Shown piece by piece: positions 1 to 11,133 of a DNA stretch of 64,000 bases. The stretch is taken from NCBI GenBank assembly GCA_024036415.1, contig JAMWET010004071.1, positions 189,400-253,399 of the forward strand. The letters are read 5' to 3'. The DNA is from Prochilodus magdalenae (taxonomy: Eukaryota; Chordata; Actinopteri; Characiformes; Prochilodontidae). Position 1 is the stretch's first letter. Every line of letters begins with the position of its first letter. Below the pieces are notes generated by a model. It was not told where the DNA came from. It searched no databases and saw nothing but the letters and a program-made list of their open reading frames with translations. The position numbers and the translations under genes are program-made.

Positions 1-1891
1 AACCAGAGGGAGGGACCCCTAGACCCCACTCTACCGGTGGTGGAACCGAGAGGTCCGGCTGGTAGCTGGGCAGCGGGTTCTTGCTGTTGAGGATCTTGTT
101 GAAAGCCTCCACCAGGCTGGACTGGCTGCGGGAGATCACAGCTCCTGGGCTGTTCACAACGGATGCCGCTTTGGCAGAAGGCACAGTGCTGTAAACCGTT
201 TTCAACCCCAAGGAGCGAACACTGATGCCCATGGCGGAGGAGGACATAGATGGGGTTGAGCCAGAAGGTAGGGTTGATGCTTTTGTGACACTGGAGACTG
301 ATAAAGTAGCAGCCACTTTCTGTACCTTGCTAGCTGCAAACAACATGGCTGTGCTAGCATCTTGCATCGTTGACACGGGCAGCACCCCAGGATGTCCCGA
401 CAAAGCGGGCGCAGATCTCTTAGGCCTGCTGGCCACCTTACGGCCCCCTAGCTGTATCTTAGAGCTGTCAGAGCCCTTAGAGGCCCTGGCTGCCGCTCCT
501 TTAGCTGCCACTTTGGAAACAGTGCGTGTGACGTTGCCTGTGGGCGTCTTAACAGTCTTGATCCGGACTTTAAGTGGCCTACCGGTGGAGGTGCCACCAG
601 CAGAGGCTACCGCTACAGGTTCTGAGGGTTGCTGGTTTTCCATGTCTGCTGTCACACCTTCCTCCGATTTTTCAGGCGGGTCACGATTCCCGCACTCTTG
701 CAAACTGTCCTTGGTCACCTTCACTGGAACCTCCACTGTCCTGTTCTCGATTGACTCTTTGTTACCTAGCTGGGCAGTGGACAGAGTTCTGGAGGGATTG
801 GCTGGGATGGTGCTGCATTGGGCAGGCGCTGATGGGCAAGCAGGCATTTCCGGTTCAGGGCTTTCAGGAGAGTCCCTCTCTTCGATAACATGCTCTGGGT
901 ATCGCTCCATATTAGGTGGGTCCGTTTTTTCAGAAGTGGGGCCATTCTGTGGGGGTGTGTGAGAGGGGACAGAGGGAGTTAAGCCTACAGCAGTAGCCTC
1001 TCCAACCTGGGTGTTGCTGACGGGCAAAGTTGGAGAGGACGGAGATGGGGGCTGCAGCTCGGCAGATCTCCTGTGTCTGCGTGGAAACTTGGGAGAGGAA
1101 GATGTCTGGAGGTCCGGACTCTCCGGGATCAAGAGCGGAGGGCTTCCGAGGTCTGGTTCTGATTCTTCGTCTTCAGACAAGGGACGAGGAACTCCAGTCC
1201 TCGAGGCTTTCTTTAAAGAGGGCATGACATGAGAAGCAGAGGCAGGATGTTCTATTTCATTCTCGTCCAACTTCGGAGGAAGGAGGCCGATCAAATTTGA
1301 GGAAGGAGCTGGAGCGGGAGGCGGAAAGATCACAGAGTGACTAGAGGAACTGCCGTCATGGTTGCTCTCATCACCTTCACTGGCTGTTCTAGGAGAGCAT
1401 GGGGACCAAAGCTGGCCATTGGGCTGCATCAGAGCTTGACTGGAGTGCAGGGAGGGTTCTGAGTCAGCACTGAACCCATTATGGATAAGAGAGTCAGACG
1501 GTGACAGGCTGTGTGTTCTGGCTTCAAGCTGGTGAGGTTGCACAGCCTCTCCTCCACTTCTGCTTGCCCCATCCGGGACATCACCTATCTTCCCTGCCGT
1601 GTCCTGGTCCTGCTCCTCTTCCTCGCTCACATACGAATCGGAAGACACACTGTTCTTCACTATGACGCTGACGGCGGGAGGCTCATGAGGAGCTAGAGGA
1701 GTGCTCTCGCAGACCTCTGAGGGAGCTGCGGGTCTCCCAGGGGTTCCGCTTTTCTCCTTTCCACCACTGGATTCGCTGTGACCGCCGTCAGATTCCCTGG
1801 CATCAGACTGGATAGCCTCTTTAGCGTCAATGTCTGGAATATCAAATGCTGCCAGGAGGTCATCGAAATCTGGGGTCTTCATGTCACCCAT
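1..1891 (-). CDS. znf687: Zinc finger protein 687, N-terminal coding exon (partial)
   Basis: The minus-strand frame is open from an ATG at 1891-1889 to the window edge, about 630 codons. The start reads MGDMKTPDFDDLLAAFDIPD, the conserved N-terminus of ZNF687 and its paralogue ZNF592. A long Ser/Pro/Glu-rich disordered region follows. Near residues 470-490 is the basic motif RPLKVRIKTVKTPTGN typical of this family, and near the edge is SSLVEAFNKILNSKNPLPSY. The C2H2 fingers are expected downstream, outside the window. An upstream in-frame ATG is absent because the exon begins at 1912 after a splice acceptor (CTTTCAG), so the first 21 nt of the exon are leader. In mammals the protein is a nuclear transcriptional regulator associated with the Z3/MYND8 chromatin complex (family knowledge). 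The gene is divergent to setdb1. ZNF592 is the only serious alternative, and the synteny favours ZNF687. Confidence 0.92.
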   Translation of the reverse strand, partial: MGDMKTPDFDDLLAAFDIPDIDAKEAIQSDARESDGGHSESSGGKEKSGTPGRPAAPSEVCESTPLAPHEPPAVSVIVKNSVSSDSYVSEEEEQDQDTAGKIGDVPDGASRSGGEAVQPHQLEARTHSLSPSDSLIHNGFSADSEPSLHSSQALMQPNGQLWSPCSPRTASEGDESNHDGSSSSHSVIFPPPAPAPSSNLIGLLPPKLDENEIEHPASASHVMPSLKKASRTGVPRPLSEDEESEPDLGSPPLLIPESPDLQTSSSPKFPRRHRRSAELQPPSPSSPTLPVSNTQVGEATAVGLTPSVPSHTPPQNGPTSEKTDPPNMERYPEHVIEERDSPESPEPEMPACPSAPAQCSTIPANPSRTLSTAQLGNKESIENRTVEVPVKVTKDSLQECGNRDPPEKSEEGVTADMENQQPSEPVAVASAGGTSTGRPLKVRIKTVKTPTGNVTRTVSKVAAKGAAARASKGSDSSKIQLGGRKVASRPKRSAPALSGHPGVLPVSTMQDASTAMLFAASKVQKVAATLSVSSVTKASTLPSGSTPSMSSSAMGISVRSLGLKTVYSTVPSAKAASVVNSPGAVISRSQSSLVEAFNKILNSKNPLPSYQPDLSVPPPVEWGLGVPPSG

Positions 1892-1911
1892 CACTCTGTC
1901 ACCAACAGATG

Positions 1912-1914
1912 CCT
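1912..1914 (-). other. znf687: Splice acceptor of the znf687 first coding exon
   Basis: On the minus strand a CTTTCAG acceptor ends at 1913 and the exon begins at 1912, 21 nt before the initiator ATG. The znf687 leader must therefore come from at least one upstream exon at higher coordinates. Confidence 0.6.
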
Positions 1915-2004
1915 GAAAGTAGAAGAAACAGTGGTTTTAGTGAGCGGAGCTGCACCCGAGAGCTTCAGTAATGAAAGACGGGTGGAGCGTAGCGGTGGGT
2001 GCTA

Positions 2005-2222
2005 TGTGGTTGGTGTAGCTCAGCGGATAACACCACTACCCGCCAAGTAGCCACCACCACATGTGGGAGACTGGGGTTCGAATCCCGGTCTGAGTGACTA
2101 TGCTGGGCTACACCAATAAGAGTCCTTGGGCAAGACTCCTAACACTACATAGGCCTCCCTGTAATATGATTAACCTTGTAAGTCGCTTTGAATGAGCGTC
2201 AGCTAAATGCCAGAAATGTAAA
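2005..2222 (+). mobile_element. tRNA-derived SINE (family 1, near full length)
   Basis: A box-A-like stretch (TAGCTCAGCGGATAA) at about 2016 is followed by a box-B-like stretch (GGTTCGAATCC) at about 2074. Then comes a body shared with three other copies in this window (16966-17146, 40898-41108, and 49140-49340 in reverse). The 3' end carries a conserved tail ending GCTAAATGCC and GAAATGTAAATG. The copy lies in the znf687 5' intron. It is a retroposon rather than a functional tRNA gene. Confidence 0.8.
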
Positions 2223-2474
2223 TGCTATGGCAAAAATACAGAATGATATCTGAGAAGATTTTCACAAAACAATACGTATGAGAATATTTTGTAAGGTCTC
2301 TGTAGGATGTTAGTAGTGCAACACTTATACAATTATTATTGGAAAAACATTGATGCAATTTGCATGGCAATTTATAGGAAGCAGGAGGATTGATATTTTT
2401 TGATACGTACTGCAAATATGAATGAAAGTTTTGGTGCTAGATTCATAAAAAACAAGTGCTTTGTGGAAAGCAGA
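2223..2474. other. AT-rich gene-free stretch
   Basis: No coding, RNA or repeat signal was recognised. The stretch falls inside the presumed znf687 5' intron. Confidence 0.4.
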
Positions 2475-3270
2475 AAGAACCGGATCAACGTGTGAAGCAT
2501 AGACACCCAGGACACCTATCGCTGTCAGTAAAATAGAGACGATATTGGATTGCGTGGATTGTGTGACCTCCAGCGAGTCCCACCCCTACTCTGCATATGA
2601 TCCCGTTAACCAGAAGTAATTAAGCTCTTATTATAATGATATAATTCCAACATTGTCCCTGTTCTCCATTTCTGACCTTCGTGTGGGTTTATGTATCCAA
2701 ACCAATCATAGGCTGCTCTATTGCTGTGTCACCTGTTGCTAAATCAAGGCTACCAACTGTGTACGTCCATAGGAAATGACTGGACACCTGTCGCTTAGTG
2801 GCCTGTTAGTGTGAACATACAGAAACGGATAAACTAGAGGTTTGAAATGGTCATGACGAAAAAATCATGAGTGTGTTTGGTATATAAAGCCACATGAAAG
2901 TCATAAGGGTCACTGCAGTGCTGGAAATGATCCACCACCCACATAATACCTGCTCTCTGGTGGTCCTGTGGGGGTCCTGACCACTGAAGAACAGGGTAAT
3001 ACAGTATACAGAGACACAGAAAGAACTGGATCAACGTGTGAAGCATAGACACCCAGGACACCTATCACTCTCTGTGACAAAATTAAATTGTCAATAAAAT
3101 AGAGACGATATTGGATTGTGGGACCCCCAGCGAGTCCCACCCCTACTCTGCATATAATCCCATTAACCAGAAGTAATTAAGATCTTATTATAATGATATA
3201 ATTCCAACACTGTCCCTATGTTCTCCATTTCTGACATTCGTGTGGGTTCACGTATCCAAACCAATCATAC
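2475..3270. repeat. Local duplication of a ~235-bp unit around a dispersed repeat
   Basis: The segment at about 2475-2710 (starting GAACCGGATCAACGTGTGAA) recurs at about 3010-3270 with few differences, including the same motif CCCACCCCTACTCTGCATAT. Between them, at 2905-3030, is a copy of a dispersed repeat (TGATCCACCACCCACATA ... ACAGTATACAGAGA) that also occurs at 5484-5690 and 35755-35925. The second half-copy begins directly at the edge of that repeat. The unit is unclassified. Confidence 0.65.
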
Positions 3271-3299
3271 GCATTTGTTTTAACATAACCATATAAAGT

Positions 3300-3540
3300 G
3301 TGCTGCACTATTTAAGGTGGAGTAGGAAACTTCGAACCAAGACTCGTAGCTAGCTAGTTATGTTTGCTAACTCCAAAACTGACCTCAATTGCGAAGGTTT
3401 TTAATTGACCACTTAACAAAACCATTGAGAAAGAGTCCGCCGGCCTGTTAGCAAATGTACCCCTTTAAACAGCAGGCAAATCACGTAGCAAAGCAGGGAC
3501 GCTAGCTAGCCAGCCGGCTAGCTACCTAGCTAGGAGGGAA
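3300..3540. repeat. Dispersed repeat copy, TAGCTAGC-rich
   Basis: The stretch begins near TTTAAGGTGGAGTAGGAAAC and ends in a run of GCTAGC motifs. It is alignable with 6135-6430, including the shared word CTTCGAACCAAGACTC. A short third copy of the head lies near 8150-8240. No coding capacity was seen. It may be a duplicated leader or promoter fragment or an unclassified transposon. Confidence 0.55.
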
Positions 3541-3934
3541 GCAGAAAGGATTGTCCACGGCAGTGATTCCCACCCCTACTCCAGTCTACATCTTATCCAG
3601 TCTACCAGAACTAATTATGCTCTCTTTCTCATGATGGGTATCCCAGATTCTCCCCAGATGTTTTCCCTGTACACCCCGTATGTTTGCTTTCACATGACCA
3701 TTTGTCCAACCTCTCCTTATCTCTTAGAGTTAAACAGGCTATTTCTATTATTTTTTATTGGTGTATGAGTATTGGTGTTAAGAGTATGTACATTACCTCT
3801 GTTCTGATTGGCTGTACCGGATCAGATTTAAAAGCTGTCTGGGCTGAAACACTCCTTACAGCTTGGATGGGGCAAAACTGGTGTATGGTGCATAGATGTA
3901 CATACATACATCCATCATCTAAAAAAAAAAAATA

Positions 3935-4500
3935 GCTGCACCCAGGAGGACTCAATCAACCGGAATGAAACACGGTGGGTAAATTTAACATCCTGAGACA
4001 TCATGCATGTGGCTTAAGCAAGGACAGGCCTTATCACTGTACCTGTCTGACTATATAAGGTCGTCCTGTTGTGCATGCTTTCCATTCTGACTAGCGATGT
4101 TGTTCTGGTAGGATGCCTCAGAGAAGAGTTCGAAAGCTATTCACGGAGTCACACTGTAGGGCTCCGCCAAGTGGGACGGTCTTATCAGTGCATTCTGTGA
4201 CATACTGGTCATATGGATGTTGCATTAGCATGCTGTTAGTGGAGGTGGATAGAAGAAAGCACACACTAGCGACATGAAGGATCTGGGAGACATACACAAA
4301 CCATGAAGAGAGAGATTGTCTGGATTGTCTGACTGACCCAACAGCCACGATTACAGACATTCAGTGAGCAGTGGTGTCCTCCATAAGTCACCATTGAGAG
4401 GCGGCTGCACCACACAGGACCACATGCACACAGACCGTTACCACGACTGTCCTTAACACCACATCACTGTTGCCAAAGACTGCAATGGTGTCCTGCCCCC
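3935..4500 (+). mobile_element. Tc1-like transposon remnant (family A)
   Basis: The left end GCTGCACCCAGGAGGA matches, in inverse, the right end seen at 61660 (CTTCTGGGTGCAGC). The interior shares TCAACC-GAATGAAAC and AAGCAAGGACAGGCCTTA with the copy at 60930-61680, and shares GACTGTCCTTAACACCAC with several copies. The transposase frame is broken. Only the left half of the element is recognisable, and it fades at about 4500. Confidence 0.6.
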
Positions 4501-5440
4501 TGTCATGCAGTCTTCTGACTTACGTTTTCGTAAACCCCCCACCCCCCCATTTTGTTCCCCCTCATTAAGAATGAATAGCGTGGAAAAGCACACACCTATC
4601 TACCACACTTCTGGTCGACCAACACACAACACAGTTTCATACGCCATCTCAGGGGGGAGTCTCCCCGAGCACAACTTCAACATTGGTCTGACCCACACTT
4701 GTCCGCATCCCTCATTTCTCCCATAGAGTCCCATTCATTTTTGGCCCTACTCAACCCTACTGTTTAACCTACAGTCACCAAACTGTATATACTCACTCAG
4801 GGCAGACCCCCAAACCCTAATCCATAGCCATTCTGACCCACACTCCTCTAGATGCCGTTTACTCATCTCTCGCTCCCACCATAGCAACCATAGCCTAGCA
4901 ACAGCCTAGAAGGAAGTGGGACTTTGCCCCTGTTTCTGCGACTTCTTCCGATTCTGCTTTAGCCAGTCGATGCACTGTCTTTTCCCTCCAGTATATCCCG
5001 AATAGTCATTATTGGTTAACACGGTGAGAACATTTTAATGTGACTTGCTGCTTGTTATTCTGCACAGTTGCTGTTCTTCCCCCCCCTCTCTCTGTTCAGT
5101 TTCTCCTACCATTCTTTATGAGTCTCTATTTCACCTTCACATATAGACATTCATTACTGACCATACTCCCTTCGTGTCTGTTCACGTTTTCCCCCCCCCA
5201 GTGTACTCATCGGTTACACAGTGTCTATTCTCTACCCCTCCTCCTGTATGCACCCTCTGTGTGTTTGTCTCTTACCCCCCCAGCCCTGCACTAGTTTGTC
5301 TGGTCATCTTTCTTTCCTCCCTCTCACTCACTCACACTTCATATCTCACTTAGATTGTTTCTCACCAGCTTTATACAATTGTGTCACTCGTCATTCCGAC
5401 CACTGTCATATTATCCACCACTGACCATGAGGGTGTTTTG
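4500..5440. other. Gene-free, pyrimidine-rich stretch
   Basis: Several short C- and CT-rich tracts occur at 5070-5340. No exon, RNA gene or classified repeat was recognised. Confidence 0.4.
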
Positions 5441-5483
5441 ATTCGTGATAACAAGACACATGAAAGTTCCATAAGAGGAGTCA

Positions 5484-5690
5484 CTTGCAGTGCTGGAACA
5501 ATGATCCCCCACCCACATACTACTGCTCTGTGGTGGTCCTGTTGGGGGTCCTCAAGACGTCCCACGAGTGGAATGGAAAACAGGTGTGAAATACAGTATA
5601 CAGAGACACAGGTGGACTACAGACTGGAACTGTAGAACTACAGAGTGCTCCTATATGGTCAGTGGAGCTGATAACATGGACATGGAGTGT
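5484..5690. repeat. Dispersed repeat, unclassified
   Basis: The stretch runs from GCAGTGCTGGAACAATGATC to GTCAGTGGAGCTGATAA. It is the same family as 2905-3030 and 35755-35925. This copy carries several small insertions relative to the others. It resembles a widespread fish retroelement tail, but I cannot assign it to a named family. Confidence 0.6.
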
Positions 5691-6134
5691 CAATAATAAT
5701 ATTATATGACATATAGACATCCAGACGTTTCATGTGGACCACCACTGTCAATAATTCTAATTCTGAATGGCTCTATTGGCCATTCAATGGGGTAGAATTT
5801 TTGAAACATTGGGTTGGTAGTTGACATCTGTGAACACACATACACCAAAGTATTTAACCCACATTGACTATAGGACACGGAGTATAAGCAGTACAACACT
5901 AAGTCAACAGGACATAAAGTTAACCTAGCTAAAAGAACCTCTAGCAGAACCTGTACTCATCCTAAACCTGTATATATGCTACATGTCATGTCAACTGTCA
6001 GACTAGCTAGCTATCCTCAGATAAAAGCTCTGCTTCAAAGTTCTCGATAATCTACATCCCGTTCCACCCTAAATTTTGTGTGTAGCAGTCAGATCACATT
6101 GGCATGCGCCATGGGCGCTCTAATGTGAATTGAC

Positions 6135-6430
6135 CGTATTGCACCATTTAAGGTGGAACGGGAAACTTCGAACCAAGACTCACAGCAAGCTAGTTATGTT
6201 TGCCAAAAACTTGCTAGCTCGAAAACTGACCTCCTTTGCAAGTTTTCAATCGACCTCTTAGCAAAACCATCAAAAAACAACCTATTAGCCTGTGTATATC
6301 AAATTAACACCTTTAAAAAACAGACATATCGAGCAGCACAGCAGGCGCTAGCCAGCCAGCTAGCTAACTTTACGCTAGCGCCGCAGCCACTAACTACCGA
6401 GGCGGCTAGCTACTGTTAGCCTAGCTAGCT
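6135..6430. repeat. Second copy of the 3300-3540 repeat
   Basis: The stretch begins TTTAAGGTGGAACGGGAAAC and includes CTTCGAACCAAGACTC, AAAACTGACCTC and a closing GCTAGC-rich tail. The short 88-residue frame here is a by-product of repeat sequence and is not a gene. Confidence 0.6.
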
Positions 6431-6600
6431 AAGCACAACTGCTGTGGTGAAGTTCAAGCGAAGCTGAAGGCAAACCGGCGGAGTCCGTTACAACACGGTG
6501 GGGTCAAATGTACTCGTTGGGCGCCTGTCTTAATAAAGCAAGCAGAAGTTCGGTTCTGCTAGGAGCTGCGGAGCTGAAAGAGGGGAATTTGTTGGATTAC

Positions 6601-6750
6601 CTGCTCGTTGCTGACTGTTCCTGGCTTCTGCCAGGGCGGTGCATAACAGCCGCGTCATCTCTCTAGGAAGTTGGAGCAGGTTTTCAGCCACGATATCCAC
6701 CTAAAACGAGCTCGCTTTTTGGTTATTAGAACTTAAAGATTTGCTTTAAA
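6601..6750 (-). other. Possible znf687 non-coding leader exon
   Basis: On the minus strand a donor CAG|GTAATCC ends an exon at 6601. The exon would cover a moderately CpG-containing stretch of about 150 nt. It lies in the right orientation to splice to the acceptor at 1913. The transcription start is unknown and no transcript evidence is available, so this is only a candidate. Confidence 0.25.
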
Positions 6751-7162
6751 AGGATTATTTGGCTGCCGAGTGTATCATTGTGATTTCACTTGAAGGATTT
6801 GACCAACCTAGGGTTGTTCACCACTTTATCTAAGTGGCCTCATATCATGAGAGGAAACTTTAAAGGACCCCATCCCATGACCAAGGGAATCGACGGGGTG
6901 GGGGACACAGGCTTTTGTGGGATTTGTATTTGATTGTTATTCATAAATTTATATTTGAGATCAAACAAGTATAAACAAGGTCATTTAGAGTGGATTTACT
7001 TTGAAATGCTCTGTTCTGGAGATGCCTGACTGGTCAGGATTGTTTACAGTGATTGTGAAGGTAACCAGACGTCGGCCTCAAAGCTATCACATGAAATACC
7101 CTTTAAAGTTCTGCAGTCTGCATATGGAGGCTGCAAAAACAGCCTGATTTGAATTCTGTAAA

Positions 7163-7640
7163 GGGTGTTACACCTACATTTACATTTTGGTTTATGGCAT
7201 TTAGCAGACGGTCTTGTCCATAGCGACTTACAAAAGTGCTTCAGTCAGAGGATGTATCCTATCTAGTACAAACAGGTTAGAGTCCAAGCTCCCCTTTGAG
7301 GTCAGACGCTGGCCGAACAGGGGCTTGGACATAAGAGTTAAATACAGCAGAAGTACAATACCTGGCAACCCCGGCCAGTATTATACCTAGAGAGAGGATA
7401 AGCTAAGCTTAGCATTAGTGCAGTACAATGCATTTCAATATATACCTAGAATAGTGTTCAGACAGCCAGTGGGAGTTCATTCCACCATCTGGGCTCCAGG
7501 ACAGAGAGGTGTCACTAGTCTTCCATGCATCTTAAAGGATGGTGGGTCAAGCTGAGCTGGTGGTCCAATGCAGCCAATCAGAACAGAGAACATTTGCATA
7601 TACCAGTACTATGTCCATCTTTTATTGACTTTTTAAATTG
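7163..7640 (-). repeat. Dispersed repeat sharing the SINE family 1 tail
   Basis: It opens with a sequence that is the reverse complement of the SINE tail at 2180-2222 (GGCATTTAGCAGACG ... GCGACTTACA) and continues into about 400 bp of unique repeat body. This suggests a LINE or SINE partner that shares the same 3' tail. Confidence 0.5.
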
Positions 7641-8519
7641 TTCTATGATTATCTGCATAGAAGGTATAAGACATTGGGCGGGGTTAAAATGATTAGATGC
7701 AGTTTACATATGGCCATGTACACGATTTGGTGAGCTCTTGAATATTTAGATGAGCTCTGCTCTGGTTGGCTGGTTTAAAGCGAGAAGCCACAGTGATCAC
7801 ACAGACGCAACATGTGGAAACAGACTATATTAAATGAGCAACTGCATAAATAAGCTCCACTCTCATAGTATTTAGTTAGCTATGCTAGTTGCTGGGAGCT
7901 CACTAGTAGCTAACGCCACCTGTACTAGCTACTGGCTTTCCATCCGAACATCAACACACAGTAGGTTAAAGCTGTTCTCCACTCTGGAACTCTCAGTTTA
8001 GGATAATCTGCTTCAACCGGCAAACACGGATACAATCATACAGCATGGCTGCTGCTTACAGGCCGCTGTTGGGGTTGGGATGCTAATTAAGGTCAAACTG
8101 CTCCTCCTCTTCAGTCTCTTCAGGGTCAAATGCTTAGGCGTTCTAATGTGACTGCTGCACCGTTTAAGGTGGAACAGGAAACTTCAGATTAATGCTGATA
8201 GCTAGCTATTAAGGTGGAACGGGATGATTTTCTAGCTGACGTAGCGTGATAACCTGAGTGAACGTATGTTTTGAATATTTGGGTTTTAATGGGGCTTTTT
8301 AAATAAAAAAATTTAATAAATAAACAATAAAATAAGTAAATTACAAAATTACATAATTAATAATTAGAAAATAAACGATATATAAATTATAAATTAAATT
8401 ATTAAATTAAAACTCTGACTTTCTGATATAAGTTTTTTGTTTACCATTTATCGTTGTCGGAAATCAGATACATATGGTATCGGTATCGCGATATTAACCT
8501 TGGTATCGGACCGAATGGA

Positions 8520-9250
8520 TAATCAGGACCCTCCTCCAAAGCTTCCTTAACTCAGGCGCGCGCTCTTTCTCGCATGAGAGGATGGGCGGAACATCTCCAT
8601 CTGTCAATCACTGCATCCCGGCGCTTTGATTGGCCAGAAACGGCGAACTTCCTCAGTTTCCCACCGAGCCAACGCAGAGTGACCGGGTTAACGAGGCGAA
8701 ACCTGGCCTATTGTCTCAGCAGTTCAGTCTCTCATGGCTCTTTGTACATAGCCAGAGTTATTTTATATATCCTTTATAAATGAAGAGGTCCATGTGATTT
8801 AAGCGTTTATAACCAGAACATTTCAGCACGGAGCTGTGGAGTCCGGGCTTTGTTGGTAAGCTAACGGCTAAGCTAAAGCTGCTCCTCAGCAACAACGTTA
8901 GCCTGGTTCTGTTACAGGCTAGTTCAAGAACTGGTCGGACACGCAGGTTTCCGTCAGGTTGTGTGGGGCTTCTGTCAGTATTCGGGTTATTCGGTGCAGA
9001 CGGGTTAATATAAGAGCGGAAGGACTTGGGTAGTTTGAGTATAACGGGAGAAAGGAGGCTGCACGTTTGTGTGCAGGTTAGCCGTAGCAGCTAGCCGCGG
9101 TCCTCTGTTTTAATGCTTGGTGTTGACATTTAAAGCGCGGGGTGCTCCTGTGATCTGTAAGTCGTACCCGGTTCTCATAACCGGGAGGATTGTTTGCGAT
9201 CAGACCGGGTTTGTGCTGGTTTTGTGGGGCTGAGCTTGTTGTGAGGAGCG
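8520..9250 (+). promoter_or_regulatory. setdb1: CpG-containing promoter region of setdb1
   Basis: CpG is visibly enriched here compared with the flanks (for example CAGGCGCGCGCTCTTTC at about 8553). No TATA box is seen, as expected for a broadly expressed chromatin gene. A candidate non-coding exon 1 ends at 8855 at a good donor (GTTG|GTAAGC), which could splice to the acceptor before 11130. The exact start site cannot be read from sequence. Confidence 0.45.
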
Positions 9251-9639
9251 CATGGCGCCAAGTTCTGTCTGCCTCTGTCCACCTCTGTGTTGTTTATGGT
9301 CAATTGCACTGATGAGGTCACCGGTGTACCACCAAGCATAAGCGGTGTTCAAATAGAAGTTGCACCTTCTTTAGTTCCACACTGTTCTGTGTTGTCTATG
9401 TGTAGCTCGAATCACTGATGCATTATAGCACATGATAATAAACCCCATAAGTCGTGTGAAATATGGGAGTATGTGTCACCTCAGCACACCTGTCTTTTTC
9501 AGGTGGGCCCAGAATGTATTTGGATCCTTTGTGCCATACTTCATTCATGGCACTGGGAACCGAAATGTCAAACCAAGTGGCGCTTTATTGTAACCAGGCT
9601 AAATATAGCCTGCTTTGTTGTATTTCAGCAGTGACTTTG

Positions 9640-10830
9640 CATGCACAAATACAAGTCTGGACTGGAAAAGTGCACTTCCTCATGGAAACGTGGAATATTT
9701 GCACAGCGTGAAAGGGTTCCTATTACTAATAGAGCTTGGGTAGGGCCAAAAATGAATAGGACTTTACGAGGCGATGGGGAAAAAGAGACAATCGGACGAA
9801 TGGGGCTCAGACCAGCATTGAATTTGTGCTGGGCAGCAGAAAGACTTACTTCTTAATGTAGAATTTTAAGCCATAAGTCGGATTTAAAAAGCTGTATTTA
9901 AGCACACTATTCCTGATCAGACTTTCAGAGCTATACGGTGTCTATATTTCGAAAACCGTGGGACTATTTAGTGGACAAATATGTCTGGACCAAGAAGAAC
10001 TAGAAAAGTGCATTTCCTAAATGGAAGGTTGCGCAGCTTAACTGGTTCCCATTTCTTGCTAGGCTGTTTTTGCTATGGGCTAATGCAGCGTGTAAAGGAG
10101 AACAAGGCGATTGAAAAAAATGAAGACACTCAGGATCGTCGAGGGTCAGTATGTCTGTGGAATAGAGTTGGAGGGAAAATAGATAAACAGATGAGTGAGG
10201 GTCAGACCTAGACTTGGGGTCTACCCTGAGATAGTGTGTGTGAAGTGGTGTCTGTGGATCGCATAGAAGTACAGTAAGTGGGCGTGTACTTTTCTATCCC
10301 ATTCATTCTTGATGGGCAAACAGTTCCTCTGAGTAAGTCGGTTGTGAGGAATATCAAACGCTTGTGTATGCAGCAATAGTGTTCGTTTGATCAGAGTTGG
10401 ACACTGGTTGTCTGATTGTGGTCAAGAGGTGTCGTTTGTGGGACGTTATGAGCCTTTTTGTGTGGGAAGACACACCTCTTGTAGATGGGGGGGGCATTCA
10501 CGTCTTCCCATTCCTGTTTTAATGGGGGGGGATAAATTCTAGGAACTCTGATATTTCAAGCACACCATTCCAGAACGATTCAGAGTTGGAATGGTGGACA
10601 GGTGTCAAAACAAGTGACACAAATCTCTCGAGAAGAACTAACAAAGTGCATTTCCCAACAGGATGATGCTGAACTTAAATGGTGCTTATTGTTTACTAGG
10701 CTGTGACTGATATGGCAGACACAAGCTACATGGAAACGGCACATGCAATCAGAAAGCTGTGTATAAGCACACCATTCCCGATCCGACTGAACGTTTTGGA
10801 GTTGGAACTGTGTCGATATCCTGAAAACTC
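9640..10830. repeat. Degenerate tandem repeat in setdb1 intron 1
   Basis: Three degenerate copies of AAAGTGCATTTCC-type words occur at about 9665, 10005 and 10640. Each is followed by TTACTAGGCTG-like or TTGCTAGGCTG-like words. Three copies of AAGCACACxATTCC occur at about 9900, 10560 and 10765. Spacing is irregular (about 340-640 bp). This looks like an old local duplication in a leader intron. Confidence 0.4.
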
Positions 10831-11133
10831 GCTAGCGGATAACACTGTGCATTAAGAAGACTATGCTGTTGGATTGGGATTATCTTTGGCCGAATCTGGT
10901 TGGAATTCTAGTCCAGGCTTTTTCCACCCTAACAAGTTTGATTCTCTCTCTAAAACAAAGTATCATTTTGTTTAACGTTTTTAGAACCAATTTAAAGAAC
11001 CCTAGAATGAAAAAAGTTCACAACAATAAACGTGTCCAGAAACTTTTAGGAGCTACTATATCGGTCTGTCTATTTCAGTCACATGTAATCAAACCAGTGA
11101 AACCCAATGTCCTTCTCGCTTTGTCTCAGAATC

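Noticed and set aside
225..962. 245-residue plus-strand open frame
   Set aside because: It is antisense to the znf687 coding exon and has no domain of its own.
2005..2100. tRNA gene
   Set aside because: The box A and B words belong to a SINE with a long body and several sister copies.
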